DNA of 38,164 nt from Bacillus sp. M6-12 (lineage in GTDB: Bacteria > Bacillota > Bacilli > Bacillales > DSM-1321): assembly GCF_002860285.1 (NCBI RefSeq), contig NZ_PGVF01000002.1:1-38164 (forward strand). Reading direction: 5' to 3'. The position numbers and the translations under genes are program-made. Position 1 is the stretch's first letter. Each line of letters opens with the position of its first letter. Shown in pieces: positions 25,911 to 32,595 of this stretch. The notes beneath the pieces are model-generated. The model made no database searches. It saw nothing but the letters and a program-made list of their open reading frames with translations, and had not been told where the DNA came from.

Positions 25911-26222
25911 TGTTTATATTTGATAGCCATGCTGCTAGGTACGCGCTGCAATATAAAAGAAAAAGACCCCAAAATAACAAGGTCCTCTCTTGGCAATCTA
26001 TTAATTTTTTCTCCATTTGCTGCTGTTTTGCTTTTGTTTCTCTGTCAGCCGGAGGGTTTGAATCAGGACTTGTACCCTATGCTTTAACAGCATTCATTCC
26101 AGAGCAGAAGATATCTTTCTGCTTTACTACATCCCTCATCTGCCAATAATAGCATTTGGTATTTAAATGACAAAAGGGCAAATGATGCGGGATCACTTAC
26201 ATTAATGTTTGATACAAGCTCA
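25911..26222. other. intergenic region between lcfB and lplJ
   Basis: Roughly 310 bp without a convincing gene. The plus strand holds a hydrophobic reading frame (about 26000-26150) that appears to continue in another frame, which might be the wreck of a membrane protein gene. A weak hairpin near 25966-25992 may terminate lplJ transcripts. In B. subtilis yhfK lies here; I see no trace of an epimerase fold. Confidence 0.35.
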
Positions 26223-27212
26223 TTAATAGATTAAGTCAATTAAATCCTCTCTTGATACATTTCCAAAATAATGTTTGATATCAATGTCCTGAAGCTGTTT
26301 TTCAATTTCATTCCGCTCATATTTACTGCCGATCAGCTTTGACTCGATTTCTTCTACGTCTCCAACACCAAAGAAATCTCCATATATCTTACAGTTTTCA
26401 ATAACACCCTTTGAGACATCGAGCCGTATATCGATGGATCCTATCGGGAAACGGCGGGAGTTTTGCAGATTGAATTTTGGAGACCTTCCATAATTCCAAT
26501 CCCAATTCTGATAGCGCTCCATTGAAAGCTTGTGAATTTTTTCCCAGTCCCCGTCTGTAAGGACATATTCCGGAATTCCATCAGAGGCTTCAAATATATT
26601 CCTCAAAAGCAATTTCCGAAATTCCTCCATTGTTATAGGCTCTTTCATAAACTCGGAAATATTGGCTACCCTGCTTCTAATCGATTTTATACCCTTGGAT
26701 TCAATCTTATCCTTTTTGACCTTTAGGGCAGACACTACGTTATCCAGCTCTGAATTGAGCATAAGTGTGCCGTGGCTGAACATTCGTCCTTTTGTAGAAA
26801 ACTGAGCATTTCCTGAAATTTTTCTCCCTTCAGCGAGAATGTCATTTCTGCCGCTTAGCTCAGCGTTCACTCCCAATTTTTTTAATGCTTCCGTAACAGG
26901 TTCAGTGAATTTTTGGAAGTTGTGAAAGCTGTTTCCATCATCCTTCGTAATAAAACTGAAATTCAGATTCCCGAGGTCATGGTAAACCGCTCCTCCCCCG
27001 GAAAGCCGCCGTACGACCTTTATACCGTTTTGCTCAACGTACTCTGTATTTATTTCTTCAATAGTATTTTGGTTTTTCCCAATGATAATAGAAGGTTCAT
27101 TTATGTAAAACAATAAATAAGTTTCATTGATATCCAGGTATTTTAACGCGTATTCTTCTATGGCCAGATTGATGCGCGGATCTGTGATCCCTCTATTATC
27201 GATAAATAGCAT
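26223..27212 (-). CDS. lplJ: lipoate--protein ligase LplJ
   Basis: 329 aa. It attaches free lipoate to E2 and GcvH proteins through lipoyl-AMP. The lipoyl-binding opening is YLLFYINEPSIIIGKNQNT, the glycine-rich motif is RRLSGGGAVYHDLGNLNFSF, and the catalytic lysine is in AEGRKISGNAQFS. The C-terminal accessory domain runs from about residue 245 to the end. I set the start at ATG 27212, because GGAGG lies 7-8 bases upstream; the in-frame TTG at 27227 overlaps that ribosome binding site. It follows yhfI with a 17-bp gap, forming the yhfI-lplJ pair of B. subtilis. Confidence 0.93.
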   Translation of the reverse strand: MLFIDNRGITDPRINLAIEEYALKYLDINETYLLFYINEPSIIIGKNQNTIEEINTEYVEQNGIKVVRRLSGGGAVYHDLGNLNFSFITKDDGNSFHNFQKFTEPVTEALKKLGVNAELSGRNDILAEGRKISGNAQFSTKGRMFSHGTLMLNSELDNVVSALKVKKDKIESKGIKSIRSRVANISEFMKEPITMEEFRKLLLRNIFEASDGIPEYVLTDGDWEKIHKLSMERYQNWDWNYGRSPKFNLQNSRRFPIGSIDIRLDVSKGVIENCKIYGDFFGVGDVEEIESKLIGSKYERNEIEKQLQDIDIKHYFGNVSREDLIDLIY

Positions 27213-27229
27213 ATCAAATTCCTCCAAGT

Positions 27230-27964
27230 TTATAACTGAAATTCCATATCGCTTTTGGCGATAGCTATTTCACGTTTAAATATTTCCGCAGCTTCTTTTT
27301 TCAGCTGAGACAAGTCGCCAAAATGGGGCAGGTGTGTCAGCATAAGCAGCATCGCATCTGCCTGGTGTGCAACCCGTCCGGCATCCCGGCTAGTCATATG
27401 GCCTGCACCTGAACCATCCATATGCCCATAAAAGTTGCTTTCGCAAAGCAAAAGATTTGCATCAGAAGCAAATTCGGATAATTCATCCATATAGGCTGTA
27501 TCTCCTGTATAAACGATGGTTTTCCCGCCCGATTCTATCCGCATGGCAAAGCATGGAGCAGGATGGATAGTTTTCATAAAAGTGAACGTAAAAGGTCCTA
27601 TTGTAACAGGCTTGTCCTCTGTATATTCAATTCCCGTGGTGATATCTTTATAGGTTAATTTTTCAAACTCCGCAAAATCGAGTGTGTGCCCGTAGATAGG
27701 CAAGGTTTTTTTCTCATTGCCAAGAAAGCTTCCTATAAGCAGTGCATGCTGAAGGACCCCAATGTCCGCTACATGATCAGGGTGGTAATGAGACAGAACA
27801 ACAGCATCCAGATCTTCAGGCTTTAAATGGTTTTGAAGCCTAGAGAGCACACCGCTGCCACAGTCGATCAGCAGTTTAAAATTATCGCATTCCAACAGGT
27901 AGCCAGAGCTGGCTTCATTCTTTGCCGGATAACCGCCCCAGCATCCTATTACCGTTAATTTCAT
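27230..27964 (-). CDS. yhfI: metallo-beta-lactamase fold hydrolase YhfI
   Basis: 244 aa from ATG 27964, which has AGGAG ten bases upstream. The reading frame continues upstream without stops, but that extension is not protein-like. The metal-binding motif is LSHYHPDHVADIG, the glycine-rich start is GCWGGYPAKNEASSGYLL, and later ligands are in VYTGDTAY and LLLTHLPH. The family is close to RNase Z and arylsulfatase-like enzymes, and the role of YhfI is not established. It is co-transcribed with lplJ and divergent from yhfH. Confidence 0.88.
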   Translation of the reverse strand: MKLTVIGCWGGYPAKNEASSGYLLECDNFKLLIDCGSGVLSRLQNHLKPEDLDAVVLSHYHPDHVADIGVLQHALLIGSFLGNEKKTLPIYGHTLDFAEFEKLTYKDITTGIEYTEDKPVTIGPFTFTFMKTIHPAPCFAMRIESGGKTIVYTGDTAYMDELSEFASDANLLLCESNFYGHMDGSGAGHMTSRDAGRVAHQADAMLLMLTHLPHFGDLSQLKKEAAEIFKREIAIAKSDMEFQL

Positions 27965-28086
27965 CCAATCACTCCTATTAATAATCCTTTTCTTGGTCAA
28001 GATTCCAACCGTAAGCCTCGCATTTCTTTCAATATAAACCATTATGCCCATTTTTTCATCTTTTTGAAATTTGTTATAAAACATGA

Positions 28087-28115
28087 TTGACATTTTTAAA
28101 CTGTTATAATACACT
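28087..28115 (+). promoter_or_regulatory. sigma-A promoter of yhfH
   Basis: A perfect -35 TTGACA (28087-28092) and TACACT (28110-28115) are 17 bp apart. A TATAAT at 28105-28110 is too close to that -35 to pair with it. Confidence 0.5.
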
Positions 28116-28181
28116 ACTAGTAACATAAAAAAAACAAACTGTTTCAACTTTTCTGAAAATATCAATTGGAGGTTGATGATC

Positions 28182-28313
28182 ATGATCCAAAGCAGCATTG
28201 AATTCTTTAAAAACCTACCGGCCAAGCAATGCAGTGAATGCGGCGAAAAAATTGAGGAACAGCACGAATGCTATGGCAACAAGTGCGACAAATGCAACCA
28301 TATTTCCAACTAA
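28182..28313 (+). CDS. yhfH: mini zinc-ribbon protein YhfH
   Basis: 43 aa, too short for routine ORF listing. It opens MIQSSIEFFKNLPAKQC and carries Cys17-x2-Cys20, then Cys30, Cys35 and Cys38 with His28 and His40. This looks like a small zinc ribbon and is close to B. subtilis YhfH as I remember it (46 aa), whose function is unknown. I choose ATG 28182 because GGAGG (28168-28172) lies nine bases upstream; an in-frame ATG at 28176 is only three bases from it. It is divergent from yhfI, as in B. subtilis. Confidence 0.88.
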   Translation: MIQSSIEFFKNLPAKQCSECGEKIEEQHECYGNKCDKCNHISN

Positions 28314-28425
28314 TCTCTTACGGGTAAAACATCTGCTTAACACCTTGAGAGCAGATGCTTCCATATTATGTTCTGGTTAAATACTTTGCCGAAACATAAC
28401 TCCCTCTACCATTGCTATATGCAAA

Positions 28426-28460
28426 AACCAGCTGCCAAAATGGCAACTGGTTCTTTTTTT
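28426..28460 (+). terminator. intrinsic terminator downstream of yhfH
   Basis: AACCAGCTGCCA (28426-28437) pairs with 28441-28452 with one mismatch across three bases, then CTTTTTTT follows. It lies about 110 bp past yhfH. A smaller hairpin without a T tail lies closer (28330-28357). Confidence 0.75.
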
Positions 28461-28466
28461 GTTTGG

Positions 28467-28626
28467 CTATGCTAGCTGCAGCGCCCAGCCCCGACGCACA
28501 GGCCTCAAGTGTTGTAATGAAGTGCCGTTCAACCTTGGGAATAAGCCAATCGCTTCGGAAGGTAAAAAGCGCCGAGGAGGCTCCCGAACCGCCCGCGGAA
28601 AGTGAGCGCCTGTAGCGGAAATCAAC
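28467..28626 (-). repeat. chimeric repeat: family B end fused to family A
   Basis: Read on the minus strand, 28626-28566 is the left end of the family B repeat (GTTGATTTCCGCTACAGGCG, then CTTTCCGCGGGCGG). From about 28572 onward it becomes a family A repeat (GGCGCTTTTTACCTTCCGAA, then GCGATTGGCTTAT and GGGCTGGGCGCTGCAGCTAG), matching 38066-38153. The switch occurs at the shared GGCGCTT. It fills most of the gap between the yhfH terminator and yhgE. The short frames here (28366-28799) are not genes. Confidence 0.7.
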
Positions 28627-28677
28627 AGCCAAGCCTTTTTGTTACAAAACGTTTGTTTATCTGTTATATTACACAAT

Positions 28678-30876
28678 TTATTCAGCTGAAAAAGCTGAAT
28701 AGCTTCTTTTATATTTAAAGCTGAAGTAACCAATTGTTCCAGCAATAAATACGGCTGCAAACCCAAACAGTATATATGCATTTTCCCACATAAACGCAAA
28801 GTTTCCGCTTGAAATGACTTCCTTAAAGCCCTGAACGGAATAAGTCATTGGAAGAAATGAATTGAACGCCTGCAATGGAACTGGAATTAGCTCCAGCGGG
28901 AAGGTTCCAGCACTTGTGGTAAGCTGCAGTATTAAGATAATAATCGCAATGAACCTTCCAGGGTCCCCTAATGACGTTACCAGGAATTGTATGAGCGTAA
29001 TAAATACCAGGCTGGTTATAATCGCAAAAAGCATGAACAAAGGCACATTTTGCACTTTTATCCTAAGCATCCCTAATAGAATGGCCGACGCAATTAGCGC
29101 CTGGATAATTCCCGCTCCTGCCAATACGCCAAACTTGCCAAAAAACCAGCTGAGTGCATTCTTCGGAGCTGCTGCTGGTTCTCTTAGCGGATAAACAATG
29201 GAGAGTAATAATGCTCCCACAAATAACCCTAATGACAGGAAGTACGGTGCAATGCCGGTTCCGTAGTTAGGCACATGATTGATTACATCCTTCTCGACAG
29301 CAACCGGTGATGCCATCATATTAAAGGTTTCATCATCTGCTTTCACTCCCGAAGCTTCATCCTTCGCAGCAGAAAGCTTTTCCTTAAACTCCTTTGATCC
29401 TTCTGCAAGCTTTGAAGTTCCACTGGATATTTTAGATGATCCCTCTGCCAGCTGGCCTGTGCCATCTGCAAGTGCAGCTGACCCATCTTCCAGTTGTGTT
29501 AATCCACTTGAAAGATTTTCTGCTCCGCCAGCCAGCTTGCCAGCGCCTTCCTTTGCTTCACTTAGCTTTGAATTAAACTGTGAAATTCCCGCTGTCAGTT
29601 CTGTTTGGCCGGCTTGAAGCTGTTGGCTGCCATATTGCAGCTTTGCTCCTGCTTCGCTTAATTTCTCCAAACCCTGCTGCAGCTTTAATTGGCCATTATT
29701 TAACTCACCCAGCTTTCCTGCCAGCTGTCCAGCTCCTGCTGAAAGCTGCCCTGCTGATAGGGAGAGCTTTGATGTCGCCCCAGCAACTTCACCGCTTCCT
29801 GCGCTTATCTTTCCAAGTGCCGTTTTTAACTCTGCTTGCTTTTCAGGTGGAAGAGATGCAAGCAATGGTTCAAGCCCAGTCTTTAGTTCTGCCACTCCGG
29901 ACTGCAATTGTGAAGCCCCAGCTGCTGTATTGGCCGCTCCCTCATTAAATGACTTTAAATTTTCGCTAAGCTTCTCTGCCCCTTGCTGTATCTGGTCAGT
30001 CCCATTGACTAATTGGGAGCTCGCCGCGTTAGCAGCCTCTGAACCCTGATGTACCTTTGTTATCCCAGCAGCAATCTCTCCAGTGCCAGACTCTGCCTTC
30101 CTGGCTCCATCCATTAGCTTTTGATGGCCTTCCAATAGTTTCCCAAGACCTTCAGCTAGCTCCTTCGTCCCGCTTGTCAGCTCAGTAGATCCATTTTGAA
30201 CCTTGCCAGTGCCGCTTCGGAATTCAAGTTGTTTTTCCGCAAGCAATGTAAGTTTTTCTTGCAGCTTTTTTGCCCCGGAATTCACATCCCCGATTCCGGA
30301 ATTTAATTTCTCTGCACTTTCACTTGCAGTCGCAAACCCATCGGTCATATCCGAAATATTATCAAACATAGTTTCAGCATACGTTTCGGTTACCTTCTCA
30401 GATAATGAAGCCTTAATCCTAGCTATTGCTGTTTCGCCGATTTGAGCTGATAAAAAGTTATAACTCTCATTTGGCACATATTTTAATTTAAGTTTTTCCG
30501 GGTGTTCTTTCAAAAGGGTAGTTGCGTTCTTTGAAAATGATTCAGGAATTTCAACTAAAAGATAGTACTCCTGATCTTTCAGCTTTTTATACCCTTCCTC
30601 TTTTTTAACAAAGTGAAAATCGAATTCATCGCTTTCCTTTAACTTTTTCACAAAATCTCTGCCAAGCTCAATAGTCTTCCCTTCCATTTCTGCACCTTGA
30701 TCCCCATTTACAATGGCAACAGGCAAATGGTCCAGCTGTTCATATGGATCCCAGAAAGCCCACAATAGCATCCCGCTATATAAAATAGGAATAAAAAGGA
30801 CAGCCAAAATCGGAATGAGCAGTTTCCGGTTCGTTAGGATTGCCTTTATTTCCTTAATCAGCAATTTATTGCTCAT
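28678..30876 (-). CDS. yhgE: YhgE/Pip-type ABC-2-like membrane protein
   Basis: 732 aa. One N-terminal membrane segment (about residues 15-40) precedes a long extracellular part. C-terminal membrane segments from about residue 545 resemble ABC-2 permeases. The extracellular part (about 195-525) is built of many approximate LxxGxxxLxxG and ASQLxxG repeats, the YhgE/Pip arrangement also seen in phage infection protein. Relatives take part in phage adsorption or type VII secretion-like export; the function of YhgE itself is unknown. ATG at 30876 follows AGGAGGGG. It lies 72 bp downstream of the TetR gene, and a palindromic operator lies between the two genes. Confidence 0.88.
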   Translation of the reverse strand: MSNKLLIKEIKAILTNRKLLIPILAVLFIPILYSGMLLWAFWDPYEQLDHLPVAIVNGDQGAEMEGKTIELGRDFVKKLKESDEFDFHFVKKEEGYKKLKDQEYYLLVEIPESFSKNATTLLKEHPEKLKLKYVPNESYNFLSAQIGETAIARIKASLSEKVTETYAETMFDNISDMTDGFATASESAEKLNSGIGDVNSGAKKLQEKLTLLAEKQLEFRSGTGKVQNGSTELTSGTKELAEGLGKLLEGHQKLMDGARKAESGTGEIAAGITKVHQGSEAANAASSQLVNGTDQIQQGAEKLSENLKSFNEGAANTAAGASQLQSGVAELKTGLEPLLASLPPEKQAELKTALGKISAGSGEVAGATSKLSLSAGQLSAGAGQLAGKLGELNNGQLKLQQGLEKLSEAGAKLQYGSQQLQAGQTELTAGISQFNSKLSEAKEGAGKLAGGAENLSSGLTQLEDGSAALADGTGQLAEGSSKISSGTSKLAEGSKEFKEKLSAAKDEASGVKADDETFNMMASPVAVEKDVINHVPNYGTGIAPYFLSLGLFVGALLLSIVYPLREPAAAPKNALSWFFGKFGVLAGAGIIQALIASAILLGMLRIKVQNVPLFMLFAIITSLVFITLIQFLVTSLGDPGRFIAIIILILQLTTSAGTFPLELIPVPLQAFNSFLPMTYSVQGFKEVISSGNFAFMWENAYILFGFAAVFIAGTIGYFSFKYKRSYSAFSAE

Positions 30877-30896
30877 AATTACCCCTCCTGGTTAAT

Positions 30897-30919
30897 TGAC
30901 CATTTTATTCAAATGGTCA
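30897..30919. promoter_or_regulatory. YhgD operator in front of yhgE
   Basis: A perfect inverted repeat TGACCATTT-N5-AAATGGTCA. The same 23-bp design occurs upstream of yhgD at 31541-31563. It lies about 20 bp before the yhgE start codon. Confidence 0.7.
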
Positions 30920-30948
30920 TTTTATCGCAAAAAATTAAGGACCATCTC

Positions 30949-31524
30949 CTAAAAATTCGACAATCCTTTAAAAAGATAAAGCTGAAATAATTCCGCAATT
31001 TCTTTTTTGTTTAATGGCTTATGGTTTTTCTCCCAATCAAAGATTAAAGCAATATAAATTTTAAGCATAATAAAAGCTGTGAGCTCGGGATCACATTTCT
31101 GAATTTCTCCCTTGGCAATTGCAATCTCGACTTTTTCTTTTATATAGCTTACAATTTCAGCCTCAACCCTGCTTACCATTTCTAAAACAGCAGGTGTTCC
31201 AATTTCTTTTTCTTCTTGTAAAAGTTTTATTGTAAACTGGTGCTCCAGCCTGTATTTTAAAAGGCGATACAGGGCCCGATGGACGTTCTCGTAAAAGGAA
31301 AGAGTCCCATCAATCGATTCCTCAGCTTCCAGTTTCATCTCTAAAATCAAATTTTGGACTATTTCACTAAAGAGTTCCTCTTTATTTGTGAAAAACGTAT
31401 AAATTGTTCCCTTACCGACATTGGCTATTTTTGCGACCTGCTCCATTGTTGTAGCTTTATAACCAAATTGGGAAAATGACTTTGCAGCTGCGTCCAGTAT
31501 CAGTTTTTTTCGATTGACAGCCAT
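30949..31524 (-). CDS. yhgD: TetR/AcrR family regulator YhgD
   Basis: 191 aa, the length of B. subtilis YhgD. The N-terminal helix-turn-helix reads AAKSFSQFGYKATTMEQVAKI, then ANVGKGTIYTFFTNKEEL. The C-terminal ligand domain is helical and fits the TetR_C group found with YhgE. ATG at 31524 follows GAGGTG. It is upstream of yhgE in the same direction, with matching operators in front of both genes, so it most likely represses itself and yhgE. The ligand is unknown. Confidence 0.9.
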   Translation of the reverse strand: MAVNRKKLILDAAAKSFSQFGYKATTMEQVAKIANVGKGTIYTFFTNKEELFSEIVQNLILEMKLEAEESIDGTLSFYENVHRALYRLLKYRLEHQFTIKLLQEEKEIGTPAVLEMVSRVEAEIVSYIKEKVEIAIAKGEIQKCDPELTAFIMLKIYIALIFDWEKNHKPLNKKEIAELFQLYLFKGLSNF

Positions 31525-31540
31525 TCGCTCACCTCTTAAA

Positions 31541-31563
31541 TGACCATTTGAATAAATCGGTCA
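31541..31563. promoter_or_regulatory. YhgD operator in front of yhgD
   Basis: TGACCATTT-N5-AATCGGTCA is an imperfect copy of the site in front of yhgE. It lies downstream of the -10 of the yhgD promoter and within its early transcribed region, where a repressor would act. Confidence 0.65.
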
Positions 31564-31577
31564 GAAAGTTCAATGAC

Positions 31578-31606
31578 ATCATACCAAATTGTCTATTAAG
31601 TTGCAA
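31578..31606 (-). promoter_or_regulatory. sigma-A promoter of yhgD
   Basis: TTGCAA (31601-31606) and TATGAT (31578-31583) on the minus strand are 17 bp apart. The operator begins roughly 15 bp after the -10. Confidence 0.65.
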
Positions 31607-31724
31607 ATCATTTTTGTGTGTTTTTATTTTAGCTCCGGGGGACTTTCAAGCAAGAGGAGGTGTTTTGTAACGCATTTTTCATCAGACCAATCGTCATTTA
31701 GATCTTTCTATTTTTGATATAAAG

Positions 31725-31862
31725 CTATTGCTTCATAAAAGCCAAAATGACAAATGCTACAAAACCAAAAAAACAAATATTCATCAAAAAGCTGACTGCA
31801 ATATCTCTAACGCTTACGATTCCATATTGTTTGGCTACCCTTTGCCGTGCTTTTCGATTCAT
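31725..31862 (-). CDS. small single-pass membrane protein, 45 aa
   Basis: ATG at 31862 opens 45 codons ending in TAG. The product has a basic N-terminus (MNRKARQRVAKQYG), a short linker, and one hydrophobic segment (about residues 21-42) ending in MKQ. This positive-inside layout is what a real small membrane protein would show. AAAGGATGG lies about six bases upstream. I do not recognise the family. It lies alone between yhgD and the 99-aa gene. A 60-codon frame on the opposite strand is probably its shadow. Confidence 0.5.
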   Translation of the reverse strand: MNRKARQRVAKQYGIVSVRDIAVSFLMNICFFGFVAFVILAFMKQ

Positions 31863-32084
31863 AATTTTCCATCCTTTACTAATTCTTGTAATTCTATCAT
31901 ACTATAATGTATTTTTTCTGAATAGATAGAAAAATAAGCTGTATTAAAAACTCCAATTTAGCCATTTATACAAACCTTTGCCATTTTGCAATGGAACAAC
32001 AAAAACCGTTAATATACACGCGATTCAAAAAGTTAGCTGAATGTTTTGTTTGAGTTTGGCAGCCAACCAAGATATCAGGTAACT

Positions 32085-32110
32085 AAAAAAGGGTGCCAGT
32101 GACGGCCCCC
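32085..32110 (-). terminator. intrinsic terminator of the 99-aa gene
   Basis: On the minus strand GGGGGCC pairs with GGCACCC (one mismatch) across six bases and is followed by TTTTTT. Confidence 0.75.
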
Positions 32111-32114
32111 TAAT

Positions 32115-32414
32115 CTAGTGCAGACTTTGTTCTGAATCAGTTATTGGAGTTCCAGTAGACGTATGCTGGTTTACCCACTGAAGGGCAGTATCAACAATCA
32201 GTGGTGCGTTAGGAATTTTCCCTCTATGCTGCTGAATCCAGTTCATACAGAATAAAGGGTCAATGTTCTCATCATCGCATTTTGATAAAAAGGACCTCAC
32301 ATTGTTCTCGTTACAGTCTTCCCATGATACACATGTTACACGCCAAATGCTCTCCATCTTCTCCTGTACAGCAAAATCAGGATTGGGGTTATCTAATCGG
32401 TTTTGATCTGCCAT
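32115..32414 (-). CDS. hypothetical protein, 99 aa
   Basis: 99 aa from ATG 32414, which has AGGAGGG six bases upstream; the longer frame from 32447 includes that ribosome binding site. It is soluble and slightly acidic, with three tryptophans and four cysteines (in VTCVSWEDCNE, LSKCDDEN and LFCMNWIQQH). The spaced cysteines could bind a metal but do not form a familiar motif. I do not recognise the family. It has its own terminator and lies 181 bp downstream of the symporter operon, whose terminator separates the two, so it is probably transcribed alone. Confidence 0.65.
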   Translation of the reverse strand: MADQNRLDNPNPDFAVQEKMESIWRVTCVSWEDCNENNVRSFLSKCDDENIDPLFCMNWIQQHRGKIPNAPLIVDTALQWVNQHTSTGTPITDSEQSLH

Positions 32415-32545
32415 ATACATCCCTCCTAATAATGTCTTAATACACATTAGACATTATATCCAAAGGATCAATCTTTCATTTTAGACTACTGTGAATAAGG
32501 AATTTTTTTGAATAAAGCAATACATCTATTAGGAAAGAAAATAAA

Positions 32546-32572
32546 ACCCCCAGCAATTTTCTCGCTGAGGGT
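32546..32572 (-). terminator. intrinsic terminator of the symporter operon
   Basis: On the minus strand ACCCTCAGC pairs with GCTGGGGGT (one G-U pair) across nine bases and runs into TTTATTTTC. Confidence 0.75.
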
Positions 32573-32595
32573 AATATATATTTTCATCGCAGCTC

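Larger units (their letters stand above)
31525..32114. other. intergenic region between yhgD and the 99-aa gene
   Basis: 590 bp holding the yhgD promoter and operator, the 45-aa membrane gene (31725-31862) and the terminator of the 99-aa gene. The stretch 31930-32084 is AT-rich with nothing recognisable. Confidence 0.5.

Noticed and set aside
26050..26090. tRNA-like 3' end on the minus strand (GATTCAAACCCTCCGG)
   Set aside because: No acceptor, D or anticodon arms can be formed upstream; chance similarity to a T-arm.
25910..26149. 79-codon plus-strand frame as a gene
   Set aside because: Its start overlaps the lcfB promoter, there is no ribosome binding site, and the sequence is not protein-like as a whole.
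28366..28799. Overlapping 60-110 codon frames downstream of yhfH
   Set aside because: They run through the chimeric repeat or antisense to yhgE.
29279..29948. Long plus-strand frames opposite yhgE
   Set aside because: They result from the repetitive codon pattern of the yhgE repeat domain and have no start signals.
31747..31929. 60-codon plus-strand frame between yhgD and the 99-aa gene
   Set aside because: No ribosome binding site; it is the antisense shadow of the better supported 45-aa membrane protein.
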